Of a stretch of 64,000 bases of DNA, positions 40,199-49,339 are shown in pieces. The DNA is from Paraburkholderia bryophila. GTDB lineage: Bacteria > Pseudomonadota > Gammaproteobacteria > Burkholderiales > Burkholderiaceae. Within the stretch, counting starts at the first letter, position 1; every line of letters starts with the position of its first letter. The stretch is taken from the NCBI RefSeq assembly GCF_013409255.1, contig NZ_JACCAS010000001.1:3410001-3474000 (forward strand), read 5' to 3'. Under the pieces are notes generated by a model. It did not search any database. It saw nothing but the letters and a program-made list of their open reading frames with translations, and was not told the origin of the DNA. The position numbers and the translations under genes were made by a program.

Positions 40199-40624
40199 CT
40201 ACTTGCGCGTTATTTGCGCTGAAACTGCGCGCCAGTCGCGTTCTTTGCGGACGAAGACATCGGTGAACGAGTAGTCGCTTGGCTGGGCGTTCGGGCCAAG
40301 GGTGAAGTGGTTCGTGCCGGTGACTATGGCTGTGTCGCCGTTTACGCGGACCTCGAGGTTCGTCAGGGTCTGCGTCGAACCCGGCGGTGGAGGCGGCGCG
40401 AGAAGCACGTCGCTTTTACTACGGCGTGTGCCGCTCGGCGTGGTGTCGATGAAGGAGTCGTCGAGCAGGCTGTCCAGGGTGACGCGGTCCGTGTTCGAGG
40501 AGGCTGTGATCCACGTTTGTTCGATGGTCTTAAGGGCGTCTTCGTCACGGTCGGCTGCGTATGCGGGGATTATTGCTGCGAGTGCTAGTGAAACGACGGC
40601 GGCTAGTCGGAGAATGTGTTTCAT
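40199..40624 (-). CDS. Secreted SnoaL/NTF2-like (DUF4440) protein, copy 2
   Basis: Exported protein of 141 residues, paralogue of the gene at 39598-40038. Signal peptide MKHILRLAAVVSLALAAIIPAYA (cleavage near residue 23). Mature part: IEQTWITASSNTDRVTLDSLLDDSFIDTTPSG, RRSKSDVLL, VNGDTAIVTGTNHF, YSFTDVFVRKERDWRAVSAQIT. The shared RRSK and D-F-T-D motifs show recent duplication. Codon usage is less GC-biased than the neighbours. Role unknown. Confidence 0.83.
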   Translation of the reverse strand: MKHILRLAAVVSLALAAIIPAYAADRDEDALKTIEQTWITASSNTDRVTLDSLLDDSFIDTTPSGTRRSKSDVLLAPPPPPGSTQTLTNLEVRVNGDTAIVTGTNHFTLGPNAQPSDYSFTDVFVRKERDWRAVSAQITRK

Positions 40625-40639
40625 TGCGATTCCTTTGAA

Positions 40640-41224
40640 ATTGATTGAAGACGTGCTTATGCGGAGTTGCTTAATTGAATCCGGATCAGTCGGTGTAATT
40701 ATTTAATTTGCTAAAAATATATAAATGTGTTTCCCAATAGTGTTGGGATGATATTTATTCGTAAGGCGGATGAGAATAATTTTAAAATCAATGATCTGAT
40801 TTTGATCTGGGAAAATTCTTAATTATGAGGATTGAAATTAGGGGTTGTTCTGAAGCCTTGATATTGCGACGACTGCATATAAAATATTTTGTTCGGATAA
40901 TTCATAAAGTGCTTGCCTCATGCCTGTTTTTGATAGTGAAATTTCTGCGCTTACAAGAAGCGTTTTCCCCATTTTTAAGGGAAAACGGTTATGAGTTGGA
41001 TAAATTAAGGTCAATCTGATCTATTTTAAGAGTTCTCCTATTAAACCCTGATGCTCCTAAATCTATATTCGGACGGTCAGCCGAAGGGTTAGTGAGATAG
41101 TTCGGAAGTTCTCATTTTGTACGACCACTTTTTTCATTCCTTCGGTAACCACTGATATGCGTGCTGTGCCCATCTGGCCCTCGCAGAGCAGAAGCAGTTA
41201 TCACACATTCAACAGGATGAAATC
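40640..41224. other. AT-rich leader region upstream of the adhesin gene
   Basis: About 600 bases that are strikingly AT-rich against the GC-rich surroundings, especially 40690-41060. A 64-codon frame at 40825-41019 has no recognisable features. A 9-bp inverted repeat CGTTTTCCC/GGGAAAACG lies at 40961-40987. This looks like a long regulated promoter region, of a kind H-NS-like proteins bind; no sigma-70 promoter stands out among the many AT-rich hexamers. Confidence 0.55.
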
Positions 41225-44200
41225 GTGAACAAGTCGTATAAAACCATTTGGAATGAAACTACAGCGACGTATGTGGCTGCGCCGGAAGTAGCGAAGGGGC
41301 GGGGGAAGAAGAGTAAAAACAAAAAAATGTTGATGATTGCGATGCTCGCTGCGAGCGCCGGGGCATCGCTTGACGCCAGCGCTAGCGGTTTAGACGGTGG
41401 GACCGTGGCAGTGTCGACTCAAGTCGCCATTGGAAGTGGTGCGCAGGTTACACCAGCATCTGGTGATGGCGGCAGAGGGGTTGCCATTGGCTCCAACGCA
41501 AAAAGCACCGACGTGTTCGCCGTTGCCGTGGGCGGAGACTCCAGTGCGGCGGGACTGCAGTCCACTGCGTTAGGCGTCTATGCGAACGTAGCCTCCGGCA
41601 CAGTTAACGCTACGGCGGTCGGATTTAACGCATCTGCGAGCGGCTCGAGTGGCACCGCCCTGGGCGCCCAGTCGGTCGCGTCGGCGAACCTGAGCATGGC
41701 GTTGGGCGTGTTCAGCCAAGCGACTGCCTATAACGCCGCCGCGATTGGCTTTGGGTCCATCGCAGATCGCACCAGCACGGTTTCGGTCGGTGCGGTCGGC
41801 TCAGAGCGTCAGGTTGTAAACGTGGCCGCGGGTACGCAGGACACGGACGCAGTGAACGTCAAGCAGCTGAAGAACGCTGGCCTGAGCACGGACACGTCAG
41901 GCAACGTGACGAACGCATTCGTGGCGTATGACAGCACGACGAAGGACAAGGTGACGCTGGGCGGCGGCGCTACTGGCACGACCGTCACAAATGTGAAGGC
42001 AGGCACGCTGTCGGCATCGAGCACGGATGCGGTCAACGGTTCGCAGCTGTACGCGACGAACAGCAACGTGACGACCGCACAGGGCACGGCAGACGCGGCG
42101 AAGACGGCAGCAGCGAATGCGGTGCAGTTCAGCGCAACGGGCGGCAATGCGGATGTGAAGAACAAAAAGCTGGTGAACGTGGCAGCAGGCACGGCCGACA
42201 CGGATGCGGTGAACGTGAAACAGCTGAAGGCAGCAGGTCTGTCGACGGACACGTCAGGCAACGTGACAAACGCGTTCGTGGCGTATGACAGCACGACGAA
42301 GGACAAGGTGACGCTGGGCGGCGGCGCTACTGGCACGACCGTCACAAATGTGAAGGCAGGCACGCTGTCGGCATCGAGCACGGATGCGGTGAACGGTTCG
42401 CAGCTGTACGCGACGAACAGCAACGTGACGACCGCACAGGGTACGGCAGACGCGGCGAAGACGGCAGCAGCGAATGCGGTGCAGTTCAGCGCAACGGGCG
42501 GCAATGCGGATGTGAAGAACAAAAAGCTGGTGAACGTGGCAGCAGGCACAGCCGACACGGATGCGGTGAACGTGAAACAGCTGAAGGCAGCAGGTCTGTC
42601 GACGGACACGTCGGGCAACGTGACAAACGCGTTCGTGGTGTATGACAGCACGACGAAGGACAAGGTGACGCTGGGCGGCGGCGCTACTGGCACGACCGTC
42701 ACAAATGTGAAGGCAGGCACGCTGTCGGCATCGAGCACGGATGCGGTGAACGGTTCGCAGCTGTTCGCGACGAACAGCAACGTGACGAACCTGAGCACGA
42801 CTGTCAGCAACATTACCAACGGGAATGCCGGCATCAAGTACTTCCACGTCAATTCTTCTGGCGCTGATTCGTCAGCTACAGGTAGCGATGGGATCGCAAT
42901 TGGTTCCAAGGCCACGGCCAAAAGTACCAATGGCGTAGCGATCGGCAACACGGCAAATGCGCAGGACGGATCGACCGTTGCAGTGGGTGCCAACAGCAAT
43001 GCGACGGGTTCGTGGTCGGTTGCGCTCGGTGCCAATGCCATGACCAGCCTGGCCAATTCGGTGGCGCTGGGTAGTGGTGCGTCGTCGACGGCAACCAACG
43101 CCGTTGCGCTGGGCTATAACGCGCTCGCGGACCGTGCCAACAGTGTCTCGGTGGGCAAGGCCGGCGCTGAGCGCCAGATCGCAAACGTGGCAGCAGGCAC
43201 AGCCGACACGGATGCGGTGAACGTGAAACAGCTGAAGGCAGCAGGTCTGTCGACGGACACGTCGGGCAACGTGACAAACGCGTTCGTGGCGTATGACAGC
43301 ACGACGAAGGACAAGGTGACGCTGGGCGGCGGCGCTACTGGCACGACCGTCACAAATGTGAAGGTAGGCACGCTGTCGGCATCGAGCACGGATGCGGTGA
43401 ACGGCTCGCAGCTGTACGCGACCAACCAGAACGTCAGCAACGTCACCAGCACGGTGAACAACATCACCAACGGTGGCGGCATCAAGTACTTCCACACGAA
43501 CAGCGCGCTGGCCGATTCCACCACGAAGGGAGCCGATTCCATTGCGATTGGGGGCGGTGCGAGCTCAGACGGCAAGTGGGGCATGGCGCTCGGTACGAAC
43601 TCGAGTGCGACGGGCGACAACAGTGTCGCGCTGGGCAACAGTTCGGTGGCCGATCGTGCGAATACAGTCTCGGTGGGTTCCGCGACCGCACAGCGCCAGG
43701 TCGTGAACATGGCCAAGGGTACGGCCGACACGGACGCAGTGAGCGTATTGCAGCTCAAGGGTGTGACGAGCGCACTTGGCGGCGGTTCGACGGTGAATGC
43801 CGACGGCACGATCAAGGCGCCGACCTACACGGTGCAGGGCCAGACGGCGACTGACGTTGGCACGGCGTTGTCGAAGATCGACAGTGCGACCACCAAGAAC
43901 ACCGGCGACATCACCACGATCAACACTAACATCAACAACGGCACGGTTGGTCTGGTGCAGCAGGCATCGAAGGGCGCGAAGCTGACGGTTGGCAAGGCCA
44001 CCGACGGTTCGGTAGTGGACTTCCTCGGCACGGCCGGCGCACGTCAGTTGACGAACGTCGCGAAGGGCGCCGTCAATGCCACGAGCGTCGACGCGATCAA
44101 TGGCTCGCAGCTTTACAGCACGGCACAAAGCGCTGCCGACGCATTCGGCGGCGGCACAACCGTTGACGCGAACGGCAAGATCACGAAGCCCAAGTACAGC

Positions 44201-47200
44201 ATCGATGGCACGGACTACAACAACGTCGGCGACGCGCTGAGCGCGGTTCAGTCGACGGCCTCTGGTACGGACGCGATGGCGGTCAAGTACGACACGGCAG
44301 CCAAGACCAAAATCACGCTGGCGGGTCAGGCCGGCACGACGCTGGCCAACGTGGCGGCCGGCAAGGCCGACCTGGACGCGGTCAACGTCAAGCAGTTGAA
44401 GGACGCAGGCGTCATTGACGGCAACGGCAACTCAGTGAAGGCTGTGCTGTTCAACGGTCCGAACGGCGAAGCTAGCGTAGCGGGCAAGAAGATTGTGAAC
44501 GTGGCAGCCGGCACGGCGGCAACCGATGCGGTGAATTTCGGCCAGTTGACGGCAGCATCGACAAGCGAAGCCGCAGCACTGGGCGGCGGCTCGACGGTGA
44601 ACGCCGACGGCACGATCACCAAGCCGAAGTACAAGGTCGGCGGCAAGGACGCCGTGGGTGTTGACGGTGCGGTCACCGCACTGGACGGCCGTATCGACGG
44701 CGTAGCTGGCGATGTCAGCACCATCACCAACAACATCAACAACGGCACGACTGGTCTGGTGCAGCAGGCATCGAAGGGCGCGAAGCTGACGGTCGGCAAT
44801 GCCACCGACGGTTCGGTAGTGGACTTCCTCGGTACGGCTGGCGCACGTCAATTGACGAACGTCGCGAAGGGCGCGGTGAATGCCACGAGCGTTGACGCGA
44901 TCAATGGTTCGCAGCTTTACAGCACGGCACAAAGCGCAGCAACGGCCTTGGGCGGCGGTTCGGCGGTCAACGCTGACGGCACGATCAAAGCCCCGACCTA
45001 CACGGTGCAGGGCCAGACGGCGACTGACGTCGGCACGGCGTTGTCGAAGATCGACAGTGCAACCACGAAGAACACCGGTGACATCACGACGATCAACACC
45101 AACATCAACGGCCTGCAGAAGGATTCGCTGCAGTGGGATGCGACGGCAGGCTCGTTCACAGCCAAGCACGACACGTCGGAGACGAACAAGATTGCGAGCG
45201 TGGCAGCCGGCACGGCAGCGACCGATGCAGTCAACTTCGGCCAACTGACGGCAGCATCGACAAGCGAAGCGGCAGCACTGGGCGGCGGTTCGACGGTCAA
45301 CGCCGATGGCACGATCACGAAGCCGAAGTACAAGCTGGACGGTGGCAAAACGACCGCGGACAACGTTGGCGACGCAATCACCAACCTCGACGGCCGTACC
45401 ACCGACAACAGCTCGGCGATCACCAACATCACCAACAACATCAACAGCGGCACGGTTGGCCTGGTGCAGCAGGCGGCAGCCGGCGAGACGCTGACGGTCG
45501 GCAAGAACACCGACGGCACCGAAGTGAACTTCACCGGCACGGCGGGCGACCGCATGCTGACGGGTTTGGTGGCTGGCACGGTTGACAACGCAGCAGTAAA
45601 CGTCTCGCAGCTCAAGGGCGTGGCCGATACGATTGGCGGTGGCGCCGGAATTGATCCGACCACGGGCAAGGTTATCAACCCGACCTGGATCATCAACAAG
45701 CACACCGACGGCACTGGCGGTACGACGGTCAGCAACGTGGGCGACGCGATCACCAGCATCGACGATCGTGTAACGACTGTTCAGGGCGATGTCACGAACA
45801 TCACCAACCAGATCAACGACGGCACGATCGGTATGGTGCAGCAAGCCGCAGCCGGCGAAAAGCTGACGGTCGGCAAGAACACCGACGGCACCGAAGTGAA
45901 CTTCACCGGCACGGCGGGCGATCGCATGCTGACGGGCGTAGCGGCCGGCACGGTCGACAACGCGGCGGTCAATCTCGGTCAACTCAAGGGGGCGGTTGAC
46001 GGTCTGGGTGGCGGTGCATCGATCGACTCGACCACTGGCGCAGTGACGGGCCCGACGTACAACGTCACCAACATCGACGGTACGACGACCAAGGTTCACA
46101 ACGTAGGCGACGCGGTTACGATGATCGACGGCCGAGTGACCAACATCGACGGCCGCGTGACGAACGTGGAAGGCGATATCACCAACATCATGAACGGCAC
46201 GACCGGGATGGTGCAGCAGGCCTCCGCCGGCGAGAAGCTGACGGTGGGCAAGGACACGAACGGTAAGGTGGTCGACTTCACGGGTACGGCAGGCGAGCGT
46301 CAACTGACGGGCGTCGCAACGGGCGCGGTGAATGCGAGCAGCGTCGACGCGATCAACGGGGCACAGCTGTTCGGCGTGTCGCAGAGCGTAGCGGATGCAA
46401 TGGGCGGCGGGTCGACCGTGAATCCGGATGGCACGATTGCGGCACCGTCGTACACGGTGGCCGGCACGACGGTCAACAACATCGGTGACGCGATCACCAA
46501 CATTGATGGCCGTGTCACGCAGAACGCCGGTGACATCAGCTCGATCAACAACACGTTGAATAACATCACCAACGGCGCTGGCATTACGTACTTCCACGCC
46601 AACTCGACGCTGGCGGATTCGCAAGCACTGGGTATGGAGTCGGTAGCGATCGGCGGTAACGCGCAGTCGCGGGCAGCGAACTCGGTTGCGCTGGGTTCCA
46701 ACTCGGTGGCTGATCGTGCGAACTCGGTGTCGGTGGGCTCGGCAGGTAACGAACGCCAGATCACCAACGTCGCGGCGGGTACGGCTGACACGGACGCCGT
46801 GAACGTCGCGCAGTTGAAGGCGTCCGGCATCATCAATCCGAACGGTACGACGAACACTGCGGTGACGTACGACAAGAGTCCGGATGGTACGACCAACTAC
46901 AACAGCATCACGATGGGTGGTGGCGTTGACGGCGGCACGACGATTCACAACGTGGCAGGCGGCACGGCCGGTAACGACGCGGTCAATGTGAACCAGATGA
47001 ACCAGGCGATCTCGAGCGTCACGAACATTGCTCAAGCGGCGAACAATCCGATGTTCTCCGCCGACGGCAACCGTGACACGGAAGGTGCGATCGCATCGGG
47101 TTCACACGCTACGGCGATGGGCGCAAACGCCAAGGCCAGCGCAGCTAACTCGGTGGCGATGGGTGCGAACTCGGTGGCGGATCGTGAGAACACGATGTCG

Positions 47201-47620
47201 GTGGGTTCTGCCGGTAGCGAACGCCAGATCACCAATGTTGCGAACGGTACGGCGGCGACCGATGCGGTCAATGTCGGCCAGATGAACGACTCGATCGGTG
47301 CGGCTGTCGGCAACCTGCCGGGCGGCATGACGGCCAAGGACTACACGGACCAGCAGGTCAAAACTGTGCAGTCGGGCGTGAATCAGGTGGCGCGAGGTGC
47401 GTACAGCGGTGTGGCAGCAGCGACCGCGTTGTCGATGATTCCGGATGTCGACCTGGGCAAGACCATTGCAGTCGGTGTCGGCACCGCGAACTACAAGGGC
47501 TACCAGGCTACGGCAATCGGCGCGTCGGTTCGTATCACGCAGAACCTGAAGGCCAAGCTCGGCGCGGGTATCAGCGCAGCGGGCACCACCATCGGCGCGG
47601 GCGCATCGTACCAGTGGTAA
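41225..47620 (+). CDS. Trimeric autotransporter adhesin (YadA/Hia type)
   Basis: Giant surface adhesin of 2131 residues. It opens with an extended signal peptide region (MNKSYKTIWNETTATYVAAPE, basic KGRGKKSKNKK, then hydrophobic MLMIAMLAASAGASLDASA). A YadA-like head with repeated AVGxxSxAxGxxSxALG motifs runs to about residue 190, followed by alternating necks (DAVNVKQLK, GSQLYAT), stalk and further small heads (for example around residues 560-650 and 1780-1850). The last ~90 residues form the YadA anchor (ARGAYSGVAAATALSMIPDVD, AIGASVRITQNLKAKLGAG) ending in Trp. Near-identical 119-residue repeats lie at about residues 219-575. Only one promoter-proximal gene; a small lipoprotein follows. 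Confidence 0.95.
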   Translation: MNKSYKTIWNETTATYVAAPEVAKGRGKKSKNKKMLMIAMLAASAGASLDASASGLDGGTVAVSTQVAIGSGAQVTPASGDGGRGVAIGSNAKSTDVFAVAVGGDSSAAGLQSTALGVYANVASGTVNATAVGFNASASGSSGTALGAQSVASANLSMALGVFSQATAYNAAAIGFGSIADRTSTVSVGAVGSERQVVNVAAGTQDTDAVNVKQLKNAGLSTDTSGNVTNAFVAYDSTTKDKVTLGGGATGTTVTNVKAGTLSASSTDAVNGSQLYATNSNVTTAQGTADAAKTAAANAVQFSATGGNADVKNKKLVNVAAGTADTDAVNVKQLKAAGLSTDTSGNVTNAFVAYDSTTKDKVTLGGGATGTTVTNVKAGTLSASSTDAVNGSQLYATNSNVTTAQGTADAAKTAAANAVQFSATGGNADVKNKKLVNVAAGTADTDAVNVKQLKAAGLSTDTSGNVTNAFVVYDSTTKDKVTLGGGATGTTVTNVKAGTLSASSTDAVNGSQLFATNSNVTNLSTTVSNITNGNAGIKYFHVNSSGADSSATGSDGIAIGSKATAKSTNGVAIGNTANAQDGSTVAVGANSNATGSWSVALGANAMTSLANSVALGSGASSTATNAVALGYNALADRANSVSVGKAGAERQIANVAAGTADTDAVNVKQLKAAGLSTDTSGNVTNAFVAYDSTTKDKVTLGGGATGTTVTNVKVGTLSASSTDAVNGSQLYATNQNVSNVTSTVNNITNGGGIKYFHTNSALADSTTKGADSIAIGGGASSDGKWGMALGTNSSATGDNSVALGNSSVADRANTVSVGSATAQRQVVNMAKGTADTDAVSVLQLKGVTSALGGGSTVNADGTIKAPTYTVQGQTATDVGTALSKIDSATTKNTGDITTINTNINNGTVGLVQQASKGAKLTVGKATDGSVVDFLGTAGARQLTNVAKGAVNATSVDAINGSQLYSTAQSAADAFGGGTTVDANGKITKPKYSIDGTDYNNVGDALSAVQSTASGTDAMAVKYDTAAKTKITLAGQAGTTLANVAAGKADLDAVNVKQLKDAGVIDGNGNSVKAVLFNGPNGEASVAGKKIVNVAAGTAATDAVNFGQLTAASTSEAAALGGGSTVNADGTITKPKYKVGGKDAVGVDGAVTALDGRIDGVAGDVSTITNNINNGTTGLVQQASKGAKLTVGNATDGSVVDFLGTAGARQLTNVAKGAVNATSVDAINGSQLYSTAQSAATALGGGSAVNADGTIKAPTYTVQGQTATDVGTALSKIDSATTKNTGDITTINTNINGLQKDSLQWDATAGSFTAKHDTSETNKIASVAAGTAATDAVNFGQLTAASTSEAAALGGGSTVNADGTITKPKYKLDGGKTTADNVGDAITNLDGRTTDNSSAITNITNNINSGTVGLVQQAAAGETLTVGKNTDGTEVNFTGTAGDRMLTGLVAGTVDNAAVNVSQLKGVADTIGGGAGIDPTTGKVINPTWIINKHTDGTGGTTVSNVGDAITSIDDRVTTVQGDVTNITNQINDGTIGMVQQAAAGEKLTVGKNTDGTEVNFTGTAGDRMLTGVAAGTVDNAAVNLGQLKGAVDGLGGGASIDSTTGAVTGPTYNVTNIDGTTTKVHNVGDAVTMIDGRVTNIDGRVTNVEGDITNIMNGTTGMVQQASAGEKLTVGKDTNGKVVDFTGTAGERQLTGVATGAVNASSVDAINGAQLFGVSQSVADAMGGGSTVNPDGTIAAPSYTVAGTTVNNIGDAITNIDGRVTQNAGDISSINNTLNNITNGAGITYFHANSTLADSQALGMESVAIGGNAQSRAANSVALGSNSVADRANSVSVGSAGNERQITNVAAGTADTDAVNVAQLKASGIINPNGTTNTAVTYDKSPDGTTNYNSITMGGGVDGGTTIHNVAGGTAGNDAVNVNQMNQAISSVTNIAQAANNPMFSADGNRDTEGAIASGSHATAMGANAKASAANSVAMGANSVADRENTMSVGSAGSERQITNVANGTAATDAVNVGQMNDSIGAAVGNLPGGMTAKDYTDQQVKTVQSGVNQVARGAYSGVAAATALSMIPDVDLGKTIAVGVGTANYKGYQATAIGASVRITQNLKAKLGAGISAAGTTIGAGASYQW
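41878..42780. repeat. Near-identical 357-bp tandem repeats inside the adhesin gene
   Basis: The marker GACACGTC recurs at 41891, 42248 and 42605, exactly 357 bases (119 codons) apart, with long stretches identical at DNA level. A fourth partial copy begins near 43187 (marker at 43256). Repeats encode one stalk-neck module each. Such identity invites recombination and copy-number change. Confidence 0.9.
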
Positions 47621-47740
47621 TGGCAAGGGCGGGACTTCGGTTCCGTCCGCCTACCGACCTGATCTGACTCAACGGGAAGCGCGCCTCTTGTCGGCGATTC
47701 GTGCCGCGGGGTGCCGCTTCCCGCAACTGAATATTTGAAA

Positions 47741-48130
47741 ATGAACACGACTCTGGTCAAATATCTCCGCGCGCCGTTGCTCGGTGCGTTTGTGGGCTTC
47801 CTTGCTGCGTGTACCTCGCAGTCCAGCCCGACCTACAAGCTTCACGCGATCACCGTACCGAACCAGACAGTACCCGTCTACCGCGTCAGCTGTGACGGAC
47901 TTCTGGAAAGCTCGAATAGCTGCGTCCGCGTTGCTGAAGAGACCTGCAAAGAAAATGGCGTGACGCTGCTTGAATCGATCGACCGCGTTGACGCTACCGT
48001 GCCGAAGGCGGATCCGCGCGAATTGACCTTTACGTGTGGCAAGCCGGCCGTGCAACAGCCGGCCTCGAACGCCACGGCTGAAGGCCGCGCACAGAACCGC
48101 CGTGTCGAAGCCAGCGTACCTGTCGAATAA
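47741..48130 (+). CDS. Small lipoprotein, OmpA-family remnant lacking the OmpA domain
   Basis: Lipoprotein of 129 residues with signal MNTTLVKYLRAPLLGAFVGF and lipobox LAAC (Cys24). The N-terminal module (SPTYKLHAITVPN, YRVSCDGLLESSNSCVRVAEETC with paired Cys, DPRELTFTCG) resembles what precedes OmpA domains in lipoproteins encoded beside Burkholderia trimeric adhesins. It then passes straight into ASNATAEGRAQNRRVE, the usual extreme end of an OmpA C-terminal domain, so about 100 residues of peptidoglycan-binding domain appear to be missing in frame. ATG 47741 is chosen for the lipoprotein signal. Confidence 0.8.
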   Translation: MNTTLVKYLRAPLLGAFVGFLAACTSQSSPTYKLHAITVPNQTVPVYRVSCDGLLESSNSCVRVAEETCKENGVTLLESIDRVDATVPKADPRELTFTCGKPAVQQPASNATAEGRAQNRRVEASVPVE

Positions 48131-48156
48131 ATCGCAGCACACATCGTTTTGACCTC

Positions 48157-48184
48157 AAAGGCCTGCCATCGAGCAGGCCTTTTT
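48157..48184. terminator. Bidirectional terminator between the lipoprotein gene and hexR
   Basis: AAAGGCCTGC at 48157-48166 pairs with GCAGGCCTTT at 48173-48182, six-base loop, then TT on the plus strand. It closes the adhesin/lipoprotein unit and the convergent hexR transcript. Confidence 0.87.
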
Positions 48185-48197
48185 CATTTTCAGCGGG

Positions 48198-49043
48198 TCA
48201 ACCCTCGCCGTCGATCCTCAACCGCCCAATCACTCCCTTCGCCTGCCCCAACCGCTCAACAAGCTCGGGACCACGACTCAGCGCCACCCCCACCGCCAGA
48301 ATGTCCCCGATCGCCAGATGCGACATGCGCGACGTCATCGGCGAAAACACATCGGTTTCTTCCACCACGTTGGAGAACAGACAGATCGTCGCCACACGCG
48401 CAAGCGGCGAGCTACCGTGTGTGATCGCGATCACCTTCGCGCCACGACCAAGCGCCGAGCGCGCCGCTTCGATGATGTCACGCGTGCGGCCCGTATTGGA
48501 TACCGCCACCACGACATCGCCGGGTTCAAGCAACGCGGCCGACATCGAATACGTATGCGGATCGGAGTACGCGACGCTCGGCATACCAAGCCGGAAGAAC
48601 TTGTGCTGAATGTCTTGCGCGGCAATCCCCGAGCCGCCCGCACCGTAGAACTCGATACGCGCCGCGTTCGCTAACAACTCGATAGCCGACTCGACGCTAT
48701 CCGGCGACAGGTTATTGCGCACCTCGATCAACGTCCCGATAGTCCGGTCGAACACCTTCGCAATCAGTCCGGGCGCTCCTTCATCCGGCCGCACGTCCCG
48801 ATAGACAGTCGGCACGCCCGCCGCGATCCCCTGCGCCAGGCGGATCTTGAACTCCCGAAACCCCGAAAAACCGAGCGCATGACAAAACCGCGCGATAGTC
48901 GGCTGACTCACGCCCGCGCGGGCGGCCACTTCCGTCATCGACAGATCGAGCACCTCGCGCGGCGCCTCGATGATGTAATCGGCCAGCTTGCGCTCGGACG
49001 GGCGCAACTGGTCGCGCATCTCTTCCACCTGGGACAGCATCAT
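48198..49043 (-). CDS. hexR: HexR-type MurR/RpiR family regulator
   Basis: Repressor of 281 residues for Entner-Doudoroff genes. N-terminal RpiR helix-turn-helix (RPSERKLADYIIEAPREVLDLSMTEVAARAGVSQPTIARFCHALGF region) and a C-terminal SIS sugar-phosphate domain (IEFYGAGGSGIAAQDIQHKF, VVVAVSNTGRTRDIIEAA, VIAITHGSSPLARVA). Family members sense 2-keto-3-deoxy-6-phosphogluconate. The frame is open to 49181, but MMLSQVEEM at 49043 is the expected start. Divergent from edd, with two matching operator-like sites in the gap. Confidence 0.92.
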   Translation of the reverse strand: MMLSQVEEMRDQLRPSERKLADYIIEAPREVLDLSMTEVAARAGVSQPTIARFCHALGFSGFREFKIRLAQGIAAGVPTVYRDVRPDEGAPGLIAKVFDRTIGTLIEVRNNLSPDSVESAIELLANAARIEFYGAGGSGIAAQDIQHKFFRLGMPSVAYSDPHTYSMSAALLEPGDVVVAVSNTGRTRDIIEAARSALGRGAKVIAITHGSSPLARVATICLFSNVVEETDVFSPMTSRMSHLAIGDILAVGVALSRGPELVERLGQAKGVIGRLRIDGEG

Positions 49044-49099
49044 CGGAAAACTCGCACTATGCTGAAGAATGCGTGGACTATAGCTGATCGCAACAAAAG

Positions 49100-49113
49100 G
49101 TACAAAAACTACA
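49100..49113 (-). promoter_or_regulatory. Probable HexR site, hexR-proximal
   Basis: On the minus strand this reads TGTAGTTTTTGTAC, about 57 bases before the hexR start. It differs by one base from the second site at 49231-49244 and has the dyad TGTA-N6-TAC(A)-like form known for HexR. Confidence 0.65.
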
Positions 49114-49230
49114 AATTGACGCGTAGGTGTAATCCCTAAGTTTTGCAGATGCCCTGCACACAGGCCACCAGTACGGCTCAAGGCCTATCTGCGGAATGTG
49201 GCAGCGCAGCACGAACCCACATTGCGATCG

Positions 49231-49244
49231 TGTAGTTTTTCTAC
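49231..49244 (+). promoter_or_regulatory. Probable HexR site, edd-proximal
   Basis: TGTAGTTTTTCTAC, 96 bases before the edd ATG, with GTAG and CTAC as inverted half-sites. Nearly identical to the minus-strand site at 49100-49113, supporting one regulator acting on both promoters. Confidence 0.68.
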
Positions 49245-49339
49245 TAAGATGACGTGAGTCGGCTGATCCGACATCCCCCGCGATACCTACCTGGCTCGGC
49301 GCGTATGCGTCCCTCAAAGCCAGCGACGAAGGAGCTCCG

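Noticed and set aside
40825..41019. A 64-codon frame in the AT-rich stretch
   Set aside because: No ribosome site, no domain, no signal peptide, and it contains the 9-bp inverted repeat. More likely part of the adhesin control region.
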